DNA of 64,000 bases from JAJXXT01 sp963764465 (GCA_963764465.1 CAVXSO010000006.1:1189601-1253600), one strand, 5' to 3'; numbered from the stretch's first letter, positions 46,006 through 55,613 are shown. Numbers and translations are program-made. Notes: a model not told the origin generated them from the letters alone.

Positions 46006-46826
46006 CCTACGAGGATCCCCGCGCGCTCGAAATGCAGGCGGATCCGACGCACAACGTCGGTGAACTCGGGGGTTTCGCGCAGGCCCAGGTGACGCGGGCG
46101 GGGAAAGTCCAGCGCGATCTCGTCCAGCACGGCGCCAGGACGGCCGGACATGACGATGACCCGGTCCGCGAGAAACACAGCCTCGAGGATGCTATGGGTG
46201 ATCAACAGCATCGTTACGTTCTCGGCGATCTGCACCTGTTGCAGCAGCACGTTCATCTGGTCGCGCGTCAGCGCGTCGAGCGCGCTGAACGGCTCGTCGA
46301 GCAGCATGAACGCGGGCTGGGTCAGCAGCGCGCGGGCGATGGCGGCGCGCTGGCGCATGCCGCCGGAAAGTTCCCAGGGATGGCGGTGGGCAAAGGCGGC
46401 GATTCCGAGCTCCTCGAGCAGCGCCATCGCCCGCGCGCGCGCGGCGTGCTTGTCGAGACCGCGGATCTCGGCGGGCAGCATTACGTTGTCGAGGATGCTG
46501 CGCCAATCCAGCAGCAGGTCGCGCTGGAAGACGATGCCTGCGTCGGCGACCGGCTGGGTGACGGACTGCCCGTCGATTAGCACGCGGCCGACCGTGGGCA
46601 TCTCGAGGCCGGCAATGAGTTTGAGCAGTGTGCTCTTGCCGCAGCCGCTGGGCCCGACGATGCTGAGCGCCTCACCCTGGCGCAGCTGCACGGTGATCGG
46701 CAGTAGCGCCTCGACCCGGTCCGCACCCTGACCGTAGCTGTGCCCGACGCCGCGCAGCTGGATGTCGTGTCCGCGCGCCGCGGATGGGCGTTCGGCATCG
46801 CCGGCAGGCCCGGCGGGCTGCGTCAC
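46002..46826 (-). CDS. ABC transporter ATP-binding protein (SsuB/TauB type)
   Basis: A 274-residue ATPase. Walker A GPSGCGKST is near residue 58, the signature LSGGMRQRAA near 153 and Walker B FMLLDEPFSALD near 172. Start codon GTG. It is the first gene of an operon that runs through permease, binding protein, FAD oxidoreductase, amidohydrolase and LacI regulator. Confidence 0.93.
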   Translation of the reverse strand: MTQPAGPAGDAERPSAARGHDIQLRGVGHSYGQGADRVEALLPITVQLRQGEALSIVGPSGCGKSTLLKLIAGLEMPTVGRVLIDGQSVTQPVADAGIVFQRDLLLDWRSILDNVMLPAEIRGLDKHAARARAMALLEELGIAAFAHRHPWELSGGMRQRAAIARALLTQPAFMLLDEPFSALDALTRDQMNVLLQQVQIAENVTMLLITHSILEAVFLADRVIVMSGRPGAVLDEIALDFPRPRHLGLRETPEFTDVVRRIRLHFERAGILVG

Positions 46827-46902
46827 CGCAGCCTCGACTGACGTCGGGAGGGAACCATCTTGGCAGCGCTTCGTTCAGCTCATATCGGTTCTTGGAATTA
46901 TT

Positions 46903-46916
46903 TGTAAACGTTTTCT
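46903..46916. promoter_or_regulatory. Candidate LacI-family operator upstream of the ATPase gene
   Basis: TGTAAACGTTTTCT matches the LacI/GalR consensus TGNAANCGNTTNCA at 13 of 14 positions around a central AAACGTTT. It overlaps a possible minus-strand promoter (TTGCGC at 46923-46928, 16-base spacer, TACAAA at 46901-46906), 75 bases before the first gene. The rest of this 332-base gap holds nothing recognised. Confidence 0.5.
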
Positions 46917-47158
46917 CAGCTGGCGCAATCACCATGCTGCCCGTCTCTCTGGAGCAGATCCACGCCTTGCCACTAGGCAGCAGCGAAGCTCGCCCCGTCA
47001 CCCGTCTCGGATTTCTCGACCGGCTCCGCCGTGGTGGCGCTGCCGTGTAGAACCTGCCCCGTAGCGCCTCCTTCCACTCGTGTGAAAAGATTGCACCACC
47101 AAACTTCGGGGTCAAACACATAATCCACCTCTCCGGAATTGCGGCGGATCAATGCGGT

Positions 47159-48574
47159 TCAACCCGCCAGCTGCTCCCAGATCCAGAGCCCAGACCGGCC
47201 GTGCTGGAGTGCTTGGCTGATGGAATCGACCTGATCGTCGTAACGACTGGCCGGAAAGGCAAACAGCTCCTCTTCGAGCTCAGGAAGCCACGCGGCTTGG
47301 GTGGGGAAATAGATCTGCCCGGCCTCGAACATGGCCGAGACCATGGACATGCGTGAGATCTTGTCCCGGTCGGCACGGACCGCCTTCAGGCCCGGCACGG
47401 CGCCGCGTAGCTCCTGCAGCAGCCCAATAGCGGTGCCGGATTCCTCGATGAAGATCTGGCGCGGTTGCCACCGAGCGGCCAGCTGCTGGACCTTCCGCTT
47501 AAGTGACGGGTAGTCGACGCGACCGCGCCACACGTCGAGAAGCAACCAGCGCCGGTCCCGGGTCTGCAGCCACGTCGTGCACACCGACCAATCGTTGTCC
47601 GGGCCGCCTTTGCCCGCTGTATCCCAGCTCTGCACGACGCCGAGGCATACGTCCTCCGGCGGTAGCTCAACATACCGCGGCACCCACGCCCGCTTTATCA
47701 TGGCGCCACCAGGCGGCACCGGAGCTTGCTGATATTGGGCCGAGAAGACGTCCGAGCCGAGCTGCAACCGCAATGCTTCCAACGTCGCCAGCGGCTCGCG
47801 CTCCGGCGCCAACGTGTCGCCAGCGACCCGACGGTGAAACCGATGACGGCCGACGGGGATATCCTCGTCGCACTCCGCGATGGCCGGAAGGCTGAGGACC
47901 GTCCAGTCATCGGAAAGGCTCTGCACGTAACCGCAGAGATCCTCGATGTGGACCCGTTGGGCGACGATGATAATGGCGCCGGTGCGCTTGTCGTCCAGCC
48001 GCGAGAGGAGCGTGTTGATGAACCATGTGTTGGCCGCATTTCGCTTGAGGTCGGAGCCGGCGTCCGTCGCCTTCAGCGGGTCATCGATGACGATGATGTC
48101 ACCACCTCGGCCAGTCAGTGTACCGCCGACGGACGTCGACAAACGGTAACCGCGCGCCGTCAGCTCGACCTCGTCTTCCGTGTCCTTGCGCCGGCTAATC
48201 CGCGTGCATCGAAACGTTTCTCGATACCATGGGCTGCCAAGCACAGCACGGAAATCGTTGGCATGCTTGTGCGCGAGGTCATTCGAATAACTCACGCAGA
48301 TGATGCGGCGCGTCGGGTCGTGGCCGAGAAGGAAGGCCGGCCACGCGACCGAGACCATCACGGACTTTAGGGATCTCGGCGGCAAGTTAATGATCAGGCG
48401 CTTGATCTCGCCGCGCCTTACCTGTTCGAGGCGATACGCAATCGCGTCGAGGTAGTAGCCTGGCACAAAGCGCTGGCCGGGGGTTAGTGTCTGAAACACC
48501 TTCTGCGTAAAGCTCATAAAGTCGTGGCGCAGGATTGCCTGCAGCTCAACCTTGCGGGTGGTCGGTTTGCTCAC
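47159..48574 (-). CDS. Phage terminase large subunit
   Basis: A 471-residue DNA-packaging motor. The ATPase part has INLPPRSLKSVMVS (Walker-A-like, about 65) and DIIVIDDPLKA (Walker B, about 165). The nuclease part shows SWDTAGKGGPDNDWSV and FIEESGTAIGLLQEL with acidic residues. The GTG start overlaps the small-terminase-like stop (GTGA). No capsid or tail genes follow, so only the packaging end of a prophage remains. Confidence 0.9.
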   Translation of the reverse strand: MSKPTTRKVELQAILRHDFMSFTQKVFQTLTPGQRFVPGYYLDAIAYRLEQVRRGEIKRLIINLPPRSLKSVMVSVAWPAFLLGHDPTRRIICVSYSNDLAHKHANDFRAVLGSPWYRETFRCTRISRRKDTEDEVELTARGYRLSTSVGGTLTGRGGDIIVIDDPLKATDAGSDLKRNAANTWFINTLLSRLDDKRTGAIIIVAQRVHIEDLCGYVQSLSDDWTVLSLPAIAECDEDIPVGRHRFHRRVAGDTLAPEREPLATLEALRLQLGSDVFSAQYQQAPVPPGGAMIKRAWVPRYVELPPEDVCLGVVQSWDTAGKGGPDNDWSVCTTWLQTRDRRWLLLDVWRGRVDYPSLKRKVQQLAARWQPRQIFIEESGTAIGLLQELRGAVPGLKAVRADRDKISRMSMVSAMFEAGQIYFPTQAAWLPELEEELFAFPASRYDDQVDSISQALQHGRSGLWIWEQLAG

Positions 48575-49098
48575 GTTTTCGCCTTGCGCTTTGGCGCCGC
48601 GACCGAATGCCGGTCTCTCCTCGACGCCTGATGAGCCGCGTCGGGACCTTTCGACTGTGCTGGCGTCCACCGAAGGCCGCGGCGTGCCAGAAAGCCCGCG
48701 ACGATCGCCTCGTCGTCGGGAGATAGCCCGGCATCGTCTGCCCTCGTGTCGGAGTTGGCGGGATGCCGGGACAGCAAAGCGAACAGCAAACGCATCGCCG
48801 ACGGATCCCGTCGCGCAGCGTCGTTCACCAGGCCGCGGATGATCGCCTCGCGCATCGAAATTGTGTGGCGCTTGCCCGCATCGTTGATCTTCACACGCAT
48901 GTCGAGGGTGCGCTCGAGGATGGTTGCCACGTCCTGGCGTTTCTTGGGGCGGCCGTTCGGATTGCCGCTCCTCCCTGGCACAAAGCGGGAAGCCACTGGA
49001 GGGCGACCGTATCCGACGTCGTAGCTACCCCTCGTCGACTTCGCATCGTCCGCCCGAGGTGAGGGGGCGCCGTTGCCACTTGTGCCCGAAAGCGGCAC
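48571..49098 (-). CDS. DUF5681 protein, probable small terminase-like partner
   Basis: A 175-residue protein with the DUF5681 opening (RFVPGRSGNPNGRPKKRQD, about residue 38) and a basic C-terminus (PKRKAKT). These proteins usually precede large terminases in alphaproteobacterial prophages, consistent with DNA recognition during packaging. Coupled to the terminase by a four-base overlap. Confidence 0.8.
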   Translation of the reverse strand: MPLSGTSGNGAPSPRADDAKSTRGSYDVGYGRPPVASRFVPGRSGNPNGRPKKRQDVATILERTLDMRVKINDAGKRHTISMREAIIRGLVNDAARRDPSAMRLLFALLSRHPANSDTRADDAGLSPDDEAIVAGFLARRGLRWTPAQSKGPDAAHQASRRDRHSVAAPKRKAKT

Positions 49099-49119
49099 CG
49101 ATCGACGGCGTCCGGCGCT

Positions 49120-50548
49120 TCATCGCGATCGCCTGGGAGTGCGGCGGCTCGCTCGCTCGGCCTGGACTTCCTCGAAGGTGCGACCGTCACCTTCGAGTAT
49201 GGCGTCGCGGCGGGTGTAAGATTGCCACCGACGCACGGCCACATCCACATACACGGGGTCGAATTCAAGGCCGTAACATACACGGCCGACCTTATCTGCG
49301 GAAAGCAACGTCGTGCCAGAACCCAGGAAGACGTCGAGCACCAAGTCGCCGGCAATGGAACAGTCACGGAGTGCGTCGGCGACAAGCACCACCGGCTTGA
49401 CAGTCGGGTGCATGGCCAGCTCCTCCTGCCGACCGGCCTTGAAGCTATTGGCGCCCGGGTATGTCCAGACATTCGAGCGCGAGCGTCCATGCGCGCCCAA
49501 CGCGATTGCGTTGCGATGAGGGCCTTTTCCTACCTTGAAGACGAAGATCAGCTCATGCTGGGAACGATAGAAGGAGCCCTTGCCCAGGCGTGGTCTTGTT
49601 CCACACCACCACGTTCTTCAGTTCCGTAAACACGGCAAGTCCGGCTTCGTGCAGATCCACCATGTGTCGCCAGTCCATGCACACGTAGGCGATCGCACCG
49701 TCGAAGGCGGATCGCGCGGTATGCCCGAGGGTCGTCCGCAGGAAGGCGCGAAACTCGGCGGTCGTCATCTCGCCACTGGCGAAAGCAAACGGGCGGTGCT
49801 TGACGCGGCCGCGCCCTTGGACGTGCCCGGCGATGGGCACGTTGTAGGGAGGATCGGTGAATATGACACGCGCTCGACGGCCGCCCATTAGCATGTCCAC
49901 GTCGTCACCACACTGCGCATCCCCGCAGAAAACCCGATGCGGTCCGAGGCACCAAAGGTCGCAAGGCCGGGTGCACCCGGGACCGGATCGGACGGGGACT
50001 TCATCGACCGGGTCGGTCGTTGCAGGTCCGTGATCGGCGAATAGGGCGTCGAGCTCGGGCGGCTCGAACCCCGTAATTGTGAGATCCAATTCGAGCTCCG
50101 GCAGCAGGACAGCAAGTTCGCCGAGTTCTGCCGCGAGCGCCTGTCGGTCCCAACCGGCGCCTTGCGCGATCCGGTTATCCGCTAGTACGAATGCGCGCTT
50201 CTGCGCATCGCTAAGATCCGTGGCACGGATGGCCGGCACCGTGGTCATTCCGAGGAATTTCGCGGCCTCGAGCCGCCCGTGTCCAGCCAGCACCACGTCG
50301 TCTTCGTCGACGACGACTGGGATGAGAAAGCCGAAGGCCGCGATACTGTCAGCGATTTGGCGGATTTGGCGTTTCGCGTGGGTGCGGGCATTCCGAGTGT
50401 TTGACCGGAGGCCGACGACAGCGCGTTCGGTGATCGAGATGGCGCCGGTCTGAGTGCGCAGCCGGTTGGCATCGGGCCGCAAACTGGGCCGCCCTGGTGT
50501 CCGTCGCGTCACCACAATCAAATTCTCCGCCCAAACTGGCCGCCGCAT
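49120..50548 (-). CDS. ParB-domain DNA methyltransferase, one frameshift
   Basis: An N-terminal ParB/Srx-like domain (IADSIAAFGFLIPVVVDEDD, AGHGRLEAAKFLGM) is joined to an N4/N6 DNA methylase: FTDPPYN is the catalytic motif and FLGSGTTLLSA the AdoMet-binding motif near the C-terminus. The frame shifts near 49577-49590: VWNKTTPGQG continues as GSFYRSQHELIFVFKVGKG. Combined length about 476 residues, usual for phage-borne enzymes of this type. Start uncertain; an internal GTG near 50512 is possible. Confidence 0.85.
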
Positions 50549-50590
50549 CCCGGCAGCGGGCGCTGTTTTGCAGGCGAACCCGGCGAACGG

Positions 50591-51271
50591 CTAATACAAA
50601 GAAGATCGCGCCTGGGACTGCCTATTTGTCCCTTGCGGGCGCATCTCGTCGGCCACGCGGCGCATCAGGCGATCGCCATAGTTGCCGACGCCCAAGGCAT
50701 CAAACACCTCGCCCAGGAATCTAGGCCAAGCGCCCGAGCGGGTAGAATCCACCGGATTTGTCGTATAGGTCGGGCGGAGGCCAGTAACGTCCTGGTACAA
50801 GCGGCCGGCTGCCCGGGCGACCAGGAGACGATACGCGTCCGGCTTGGGACCACGCTTCACGCCGGGCTGTCCCTCAGGGAGCTTGGCTCGGGTAACCTGA
50901 GCCAACACTGCCTCAAGCTGGTTTATAAACATCTTCCGATTGAAACCGACCCGGGCGAGAGCCTTGATGGCGGGCTCGTGCAAATTCGCAACGGCCACGT
51001 GGAGCACCTGCACACCTTTGATCAGCTGTTGCAGCTCGCGTTCGGTGGTGGCCACCCCGGCATCGGAGAACGCCGGCGGCGGGGTCATGAGCTCCCTTGG
51101 TGCGACTTGATGCAATGCCACCAGTGCGTTGATCGCTCCCTCGATCTTGGAGCTGAGACGGCGTTTTCCTGAGAGCCGCCGGCATGCCGCCCGCAGCACC
51201 CTCACGGCCATCACACGGTCAAACTCGGCGGCGGATCCCGATATCGCAGCCTGATCGATGGCATCGCGCAT
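50591..51271 (-). CDS. Hypothetical prophage-associated protein, 226 aa
   Basis: Soluble, mainly helical protein with a long central helix region (KIEGAINALVALHQV, LQQLIKGVQVLHVAVANLHE). No family was recognised. It lies upstream of the methyltransferase on the same strand and probably belongs to the phage remnant. Confidence 0.5.
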   Translation of the reverse strand: MRDAIDQAAISGSAAEFDRVMAVRVLRAACRRLSGKRRLSSKIEGAINALVALHQVAPRELMTPPPAFSDAGVATTERELQQLIKGVQVLHVAVANLHEPAIKALARVGFNRKMFINQLEAVLAQVTRAKLPEGQPGVKRGPKPDAYRLLVARAAGRLYQDVTGLRPTYTTNPVDSTRSGAWPRFLGEVFDALGVGNYGDRLMRRVADEMRPQGTNRQSQARSSLY

Positions 51272-51478
51272 GACCGCTCACCTGGCAAAGGACGCACATC
51301 CCGAGGCGCAGGGCATGGCCGACCAACGTTCGGCCAAGGCCCAAGCACGGCGCCGGACCGCTGATTAGCATTGGATCTAGCCGTAGGGTTAGGCCCGCCG
51401 CATTTGCGCGCCGCGATGAAAGGCGCTGACACTGGGAAGCTTTCGATTCCCTGCTGTATCCTTGATCCGGCTGACACT

Positions 51479-51607
51479 TTCCCTATTGCGATGAGTAGGG
51501 AATTTGACCCGGAACGCGCTGATAAGCCTCGCTAATTGCACGGCAGAATTGGCCACGGAGCGCCAAAATGCGCGAAATTCCCTGTTCTTTCCCAGCAAAA
51601 CAGGGAA
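51479..51607. promoter_or_regulatory. Two related hairpins with TTCCCT/AGGGAA arms
   Basis: TTCCCTA...TAGGGAA (51479-51502) and TTCCCTGTT...AACAGGGAA (51578-51607) are perfect inverted repeats of seven and nine bases. A further ATTCCCTG lies at about 51446. They fill the 371-base gap between the phage remnant and recombinase cassette B. They could be binding sites for the recombinase module or leftover attachment-site arms; no gene is seen here. Confidence 0.5.
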
Positions 51608-51754
51608 CCCCTGCCGGAGACGAGTTCGCTACTGACTACGCGCTCCGCCAGCGTAACGCCTTCTTAAGGCTCGGGCTTTTGGCGGTTGGCTTTAAACAAA
51701 AATTGCCGCGATTTGCGGCGGATTTTTGCGGTCGCGATGGTAGCGCGGCACTAG

Positions 51755-51769
51755 CAGAGACGGTCTCTG
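51755..51769. promoter_or_regulatory. Conserved palindrome in tail of cassette B
   Basis: CAGAGAC-G-GTCTCTG, identical to 26966-26980 of copy A despite nearby sequence differences. Same unknown role. Confidence 0.45.
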
Positions 51770-51893
51770 CGGGGTTTGGAGCCCCTTCGGCGGCGAGAGT
51801 CTCTGAGGCCCGAATTTTTGGTACGGTTCGCTGCATCGCCGATGCGCGGGCGATGGGCGCCAACGCGCATCAATACGGGCGGCTTTTGGAACT

Positions 51894-53650
51894 TCAGGCG
51901 AAGCCGAGGGCCCTGCGTTGCTCGCTCCAGGCGAGCGGCAGCTCACTGGTCTGCGCGAGCCGCGCGGCCGTGAGGTTCGCAGGCTGACGACCATCAAGGA
52001 TGGCGGTGGTGATGTCCGGCGCGAGGTAGGCTAGCCGGACGATGCGGCTGAAGTAGGAGTCGGTGACGCCCATCGCGTTGGCGCAGGCGTCGACGCTGTC
52101 GTGATGGCCGGTCTCGAGTTCTTTGCGCATCGCATGCGCGCGGGCCAGCAGGCGGATCAGCGTTGGGTCGGCCTGCGGGGTGGCTTCGGGTCCTTCGGCC
52201 ACCAGCTTCATGGCCAAGGCCGGTCCGGCAGAGCTGCGCATCGACGGTGAGGACGATGGGGGCCGGGTAATCAGGATCGGCGTTGGTATCGGCGCTGATG
52301 CTGTCGCTGTTTTTGCCAAGCAGATGCTGGGCAAGCGCGAGCGGCCGGATGGCGATCGCGATGCTGGTGTCGCCGATGGTGATGCGGTCGACGATGGCCT
52401 TGAGGAAGTCGCACCGGCTGATGGTCGGGGTGACGTTCCAGGTGGTCGCGAGCTTGTTGGCTGCGGCGATGACGGCTGGATGCTTCGTTGCAGGGACGTG
52501 TGAGCCGAGCGCATCGAGCAGATCGGCGGGGCTGGTGAGCCAGCGGCAGAGCCGTTGTGAGACCAGCCGCTCCAGATCCGCCGCCGGGACACGGATGGCG
52601 TTGGGGGCGTTGTTGCGGGTTCCGGTCGTGAGGCTCTGGGAGATGTAATAGCGGTAGCGCTTGCCGTTCTTGCTGGCATAGGTCGGCACCAGCTTGCTGC
52701 CCGCCTGGTCGGTGACGAGACCTGCCAGCAGGCTGGTCTGGATGGTGGTTTGCTGGGCGCGCTGCTCGACGCGGTTCTGTTCAAGTTGGGCCTGCACCTG
52801 GTCCCAGAGATCCTGGTCGATGATGGGCTCGTGCTGGCCGGGGTAGGTTTGGTCCTTGTGGACGATCTCGCCCCGGTACAGGCGGTTCTGCAGCAGATGG
52901 TAGAGATGGCCGCGGGAGATCGGCCGGCCGCCGTAGTTGTTGCCCCTTGGCCGAGATGTGCCGCTTGGTGGTGATGCGCTCGGCGTCGAGCTGCTCCTGG
53001 AGGGGGCGGACGGCACCGAGTGCGACGTAGGTCTCGAAGATGTAGCGGACCGTCTGGGCTTCCTCCTCGTTGATGGTGAGCTTGCGGTCGTGGATGTCGT
53101 AGCCGAGGGGTGGGACGCCGCCCATCCACATGCCCTTGCGCTTGGAGGCGGCGATCTTGTCGCGGATGCGTTCCCCCGTGACCTCGCGCTCGAACTGGGC
53201 AAATGACAAAAGCATGTTGAGGGTGAGGCGGCCCATGCTGCTGGCGGTGTTGAACTGCTGCGTCACCGAGACGAAGGAGACGCCGTTGGCGTCGAACACC
53301 TCGACGATCTTGGCGAAGTCCGCGAGGGATCGGGTGAGGCGATCGACCTTGTAGACCACCACCAGGTCGACCTTGCGGGCGCGGATGTCGCGCAGGAGGC
53401 GCAGCAAGGCTGGGCGGTCCATGGTGCCGCCGGAGATGCCGCCATCGTCGTAGGCGGTGGGCACGACCCGCCAGCCCTCGTGGCGCTGGCTGGCGATGTA
53501 GGCCTCGCAGGCTTCACGTTGGGCGTCGAGCGAGTTGAAGCTTTGCTCCAGGCCTTCCTCGGAGCTCTTGCGGGTGTAGATGGCGCAGCGGCGGAAGCCA
53601 CCGCCGCTTCCCGCCGGAGAGCGATCCCCTGCCCTGCCCTTAGCTGGCAT
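51894..53650 (-). pseudogene. Large serine recombinase, copy B, frameshifted twice
   Basis: Close relative of copy A with the same domains (CAIYTRKSSEEG; RGHLYHLLQNRLYRGEIVH). One shift lies at about 52943-52946 (four G where three are expected, in SAKGNNYGG) and another at about 52218-52221 (extra C before LAMKLVAEG). The end is LAWSEQRRALGFA, about 585 residues when repaired. The breaks are at other places than in copy A. The start ATG overlaps the DUF2924 stop. Confidence 0.85.
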
Positions 53651-54134
53651 CCGAGGTCGCTTCTTGGGCGGTTGAGGCGCCGTCAAGCACCGGACGTGTC
53701 TTGGCGAGGCCGAAGAACCTGGGGCCGGACCAGTGAGCACCGGTGATGGCTTTGGCGACGTCGGTGAGGGAGGTGTAGCGGCGGTCCTCGAACAGGAAGC
53801 CTTCCTCCAGAACCGTGACGCTCAGAGTGCGGCCGCGCCAGGTACGGAGCAGGCGAGTACCAGGGCGTAGATGGGTTGCTGCGGGTTGGCGCCGCACCGC
53901 GTTGCTGTCCACTTCGCCTCCCGCGGCCTGGGCGTGCAGGCGACGACGGACGGAAGACGAAAGTCCCCCCAGTGCTGCCTCCTGCCACTTGTCGGCGATG
54001 CCGCGGGTGAGGAGTTCACGGCGGAGACGCCGAGGTGACGATACCCGATAGAGGCGTCGCCACTCGGCTCGAAGGGTTGCGATGTCCATGGTCGCGAGCG
54101 ATCGCAGCCGCTCGTCCAGATTGACCCCGTTCAC
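53640..54134 (-). CDS. DUF2924 domain protein, copy B
   Basis: A 164-residue relative of the copy A protein with matching blocks (LRAEWRRLYRVSSPRRLRR; GTRLLRTWRGRTLSVTV; GAHWSGPRFFGL) and a longer, different C-terminus. The start is GTG, overlapping DUF3489 by four bases. Intact, as in copy A. Confidence 0.85.
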   Translation of the reverse strand: MNGVNLDERLRSLATMDIATLRAEWRRLYRVSSPRRLRRELLTRGIADKWQEAALGGLSSSVRRRLHAQAAGGEVDSNAVRRQPAATHLRPGTRLLRTWRGRTLSVTVLEEGFLFEDRRYTSLTDVAKAITGAHWSGPRFFGLAKTRPVLDGASTAQEATSDAS

Positions 54135-54400
54135 GACCGCTTCTTGGTGCGGGTACCCGAAGCCTTGGCGGGCCTGCCGATGCGGTAGACGCGGCCGCGC
54201 TTCTCATCGCGCTGCGACGTCACATTGAGGCCGAGCTTCTTCTTGAGGGTGAAGCTGATGGCGCTGCGGATGGAGTGGTTTTGCCAGCCTGTGGCCTGCA
54301 CCAGCTCGGCAATAGACGCGCCTTGGGGACGTTGCAGAAGGCTAATGAGCAGGGCTTGCTTGGTCTGGCGGGCCTCTTCTGGGGTGGGTTGGTTGGGGCA
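54131..54400 (-). pseudogene. DUF3489 winged-helix protein, copy B, normal start lost
   Basis: The coding part matches copy A (GASIAELVQATGWQNHSIRS, LKKKLGLNVTSQRDEKRGRV). At the place of the copy A start ATG this copy reads ATA, and no in-frame ATG, GTG or TTG lies close by. It may be silent or use a rare start. The overlap with DUF2924 is kept. Confidence 0.6.
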
Positions 54401-54679
54401 TATTGTGGGCTCCTGGGTTTGTGTGTTCGCACCATCCAGGGCCCCGCCAGCCGGGCTGGTCGGGGCGGTTGGCGGCCCGATCAGTGGGCCGCCAGCAGGG
54501 ACACCAACGCTCTGGCGACAGCCGAAGTCCAGTGGTAATCGTCGGCTGAGGAAGCAATTCCGCCTACGCATCCGAAGCCACCAAAAACGAGCAACTAATA
54601 GCGGTGCCAAGGTTTTGGGGAGCGCCGTTGACCCGCCCCTGAACTTTCATCCAGTGGCGATTAGAGTCCGCTTGAGAAT

Positions 54680-54776
54680 GCGCTGCTACCCGTTGTTGGA
54701 CCACCCGAGGTTAGAGTTTTCGGGCTCCTGCGCTGCTACCCGTTGTTGGACCACCCGAGGTTAGAGTTTTCGAGCT
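54680..54776. repeat. 50-bp tandem duplication at the IS end
   Basis: GCGCTGCTACCCGTTGTTGG and the following bases through GAGTTTTCGGGCTC occur twice (54680-54726 and 54730-54776) with a 50-base period and one mismatch. This is the right terminal sequence of the adjoining IS, so the end was duplicated, perhaps by an aborted or repeated transposition. Confidence 0.75.
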
Positions 54777-55596
54777 CGTTCCGGCAGCGGGTTGGTAGCG
54801 CTGCCGGCAATCATCAAGGCCACAGGCGGCAGGTTGCCGATCGCCCCATGCGGCCGATCCTCGTTGTAGTACTTGCGCCAATCCTCCACCTTCTCGCGCG
54901 CGTCGGCAAGCGTCAGGAACCAGTGGGCGTTCAGGCACTCCGCCCGGAAGCGACCGTTGAAGGCTTCGATATACGCATTGTCGGTAGGCTTGCCGGGCGT
55001 GAGAAGTCCAGTTCGACGCCCTTCGCGTAGGCCCACAGGTCCAGGTCGCGGCTGACAAACTCCGTCCCCTGGTCGACCCGGATCGTCCGCGGATAACCGA
55101 CGTCACGGCACACGCGCTCGAGGGTCGCCACCACGTCCTCCGCCCGGTAGCGGAACCGGACATCAAGTCCCGGGCAATAGCGGCTGAACGTGTCGACCAC
55201 CGTCAGCACCCGTAGCTTCTGGCCGGTGGCCAGCTGGTCGTGCACGAAATCCATTGCCCAGACATCGTTCGGCCGAACCGCGGCCTGGCGATCCTCGCGC
55301 AGCTTCGCCCGTACTCGCCTGCGGGGTGGCTTCTTGCGAAGTTGCAAGCCAAGATCACGATAGATCCGATAGACGCGCTTCATGCTGTCAGCCCATCCTT
55401 CGCGACGCAACAGCACATGCACGCGCCGGTAGCCATACCGAACGCGCACCTGCGCAATCTCCCTGATCCGAGCCTCCAGTCCGGCCTGATCGCGGCGACG
55501 TGGCTAGTCATGATAACTCGACGTATCGACTTCCAGCACACGGCAGGCCCGCCGGATCGATACGCCCCATTCCACACGCGCCTCGTCCACCAGCTC
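54761..55596 (-). pseudogene. IS3-family transposase OrfB, inactivated
   Basis: DDE catalytic subunit: WAMDFVHDQ, VDQGTEFVS and NAYIEAFNG hold the acidic residues. An in-frame TAG lies at 55504-55506 (SSYHD-stop-PRRRDQ), and the frame shifts near 54993-54997 between DFSRP and GKPTDNAYIE. The remainder (YNEDRPHGAIGNLPPVAL) is typical of the family end. Confidence 0.85.
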
Positions 55597-55613
55597 GCGT
55601 TGGCGAGCAGGCC

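Larger units (their letters stand above)
51643..54538 (-). repeat. Recombinase cassette, copy B
   Basis: About 2.90 kb homologous in the same orientation to copy A (26852-29724), across the genes and the non-coding tail. The left edge carries CTCCGCCA (51643-51650), the tRNA-Ser 3' end, then eight variable bases, then CCTTCTTAAGGCT, spaced exactly as in copy A, though no tRNA gene is present. Together the copies enclose about 22 kb. Confidence 0.8.

Noticed and set aside
46672..47121. Small minus-strand frame across the gap before the ATPase gene
   Set aside because: No motif or start signal; it overlaps the operator and the start of a well-supported ABC gene in another frame.
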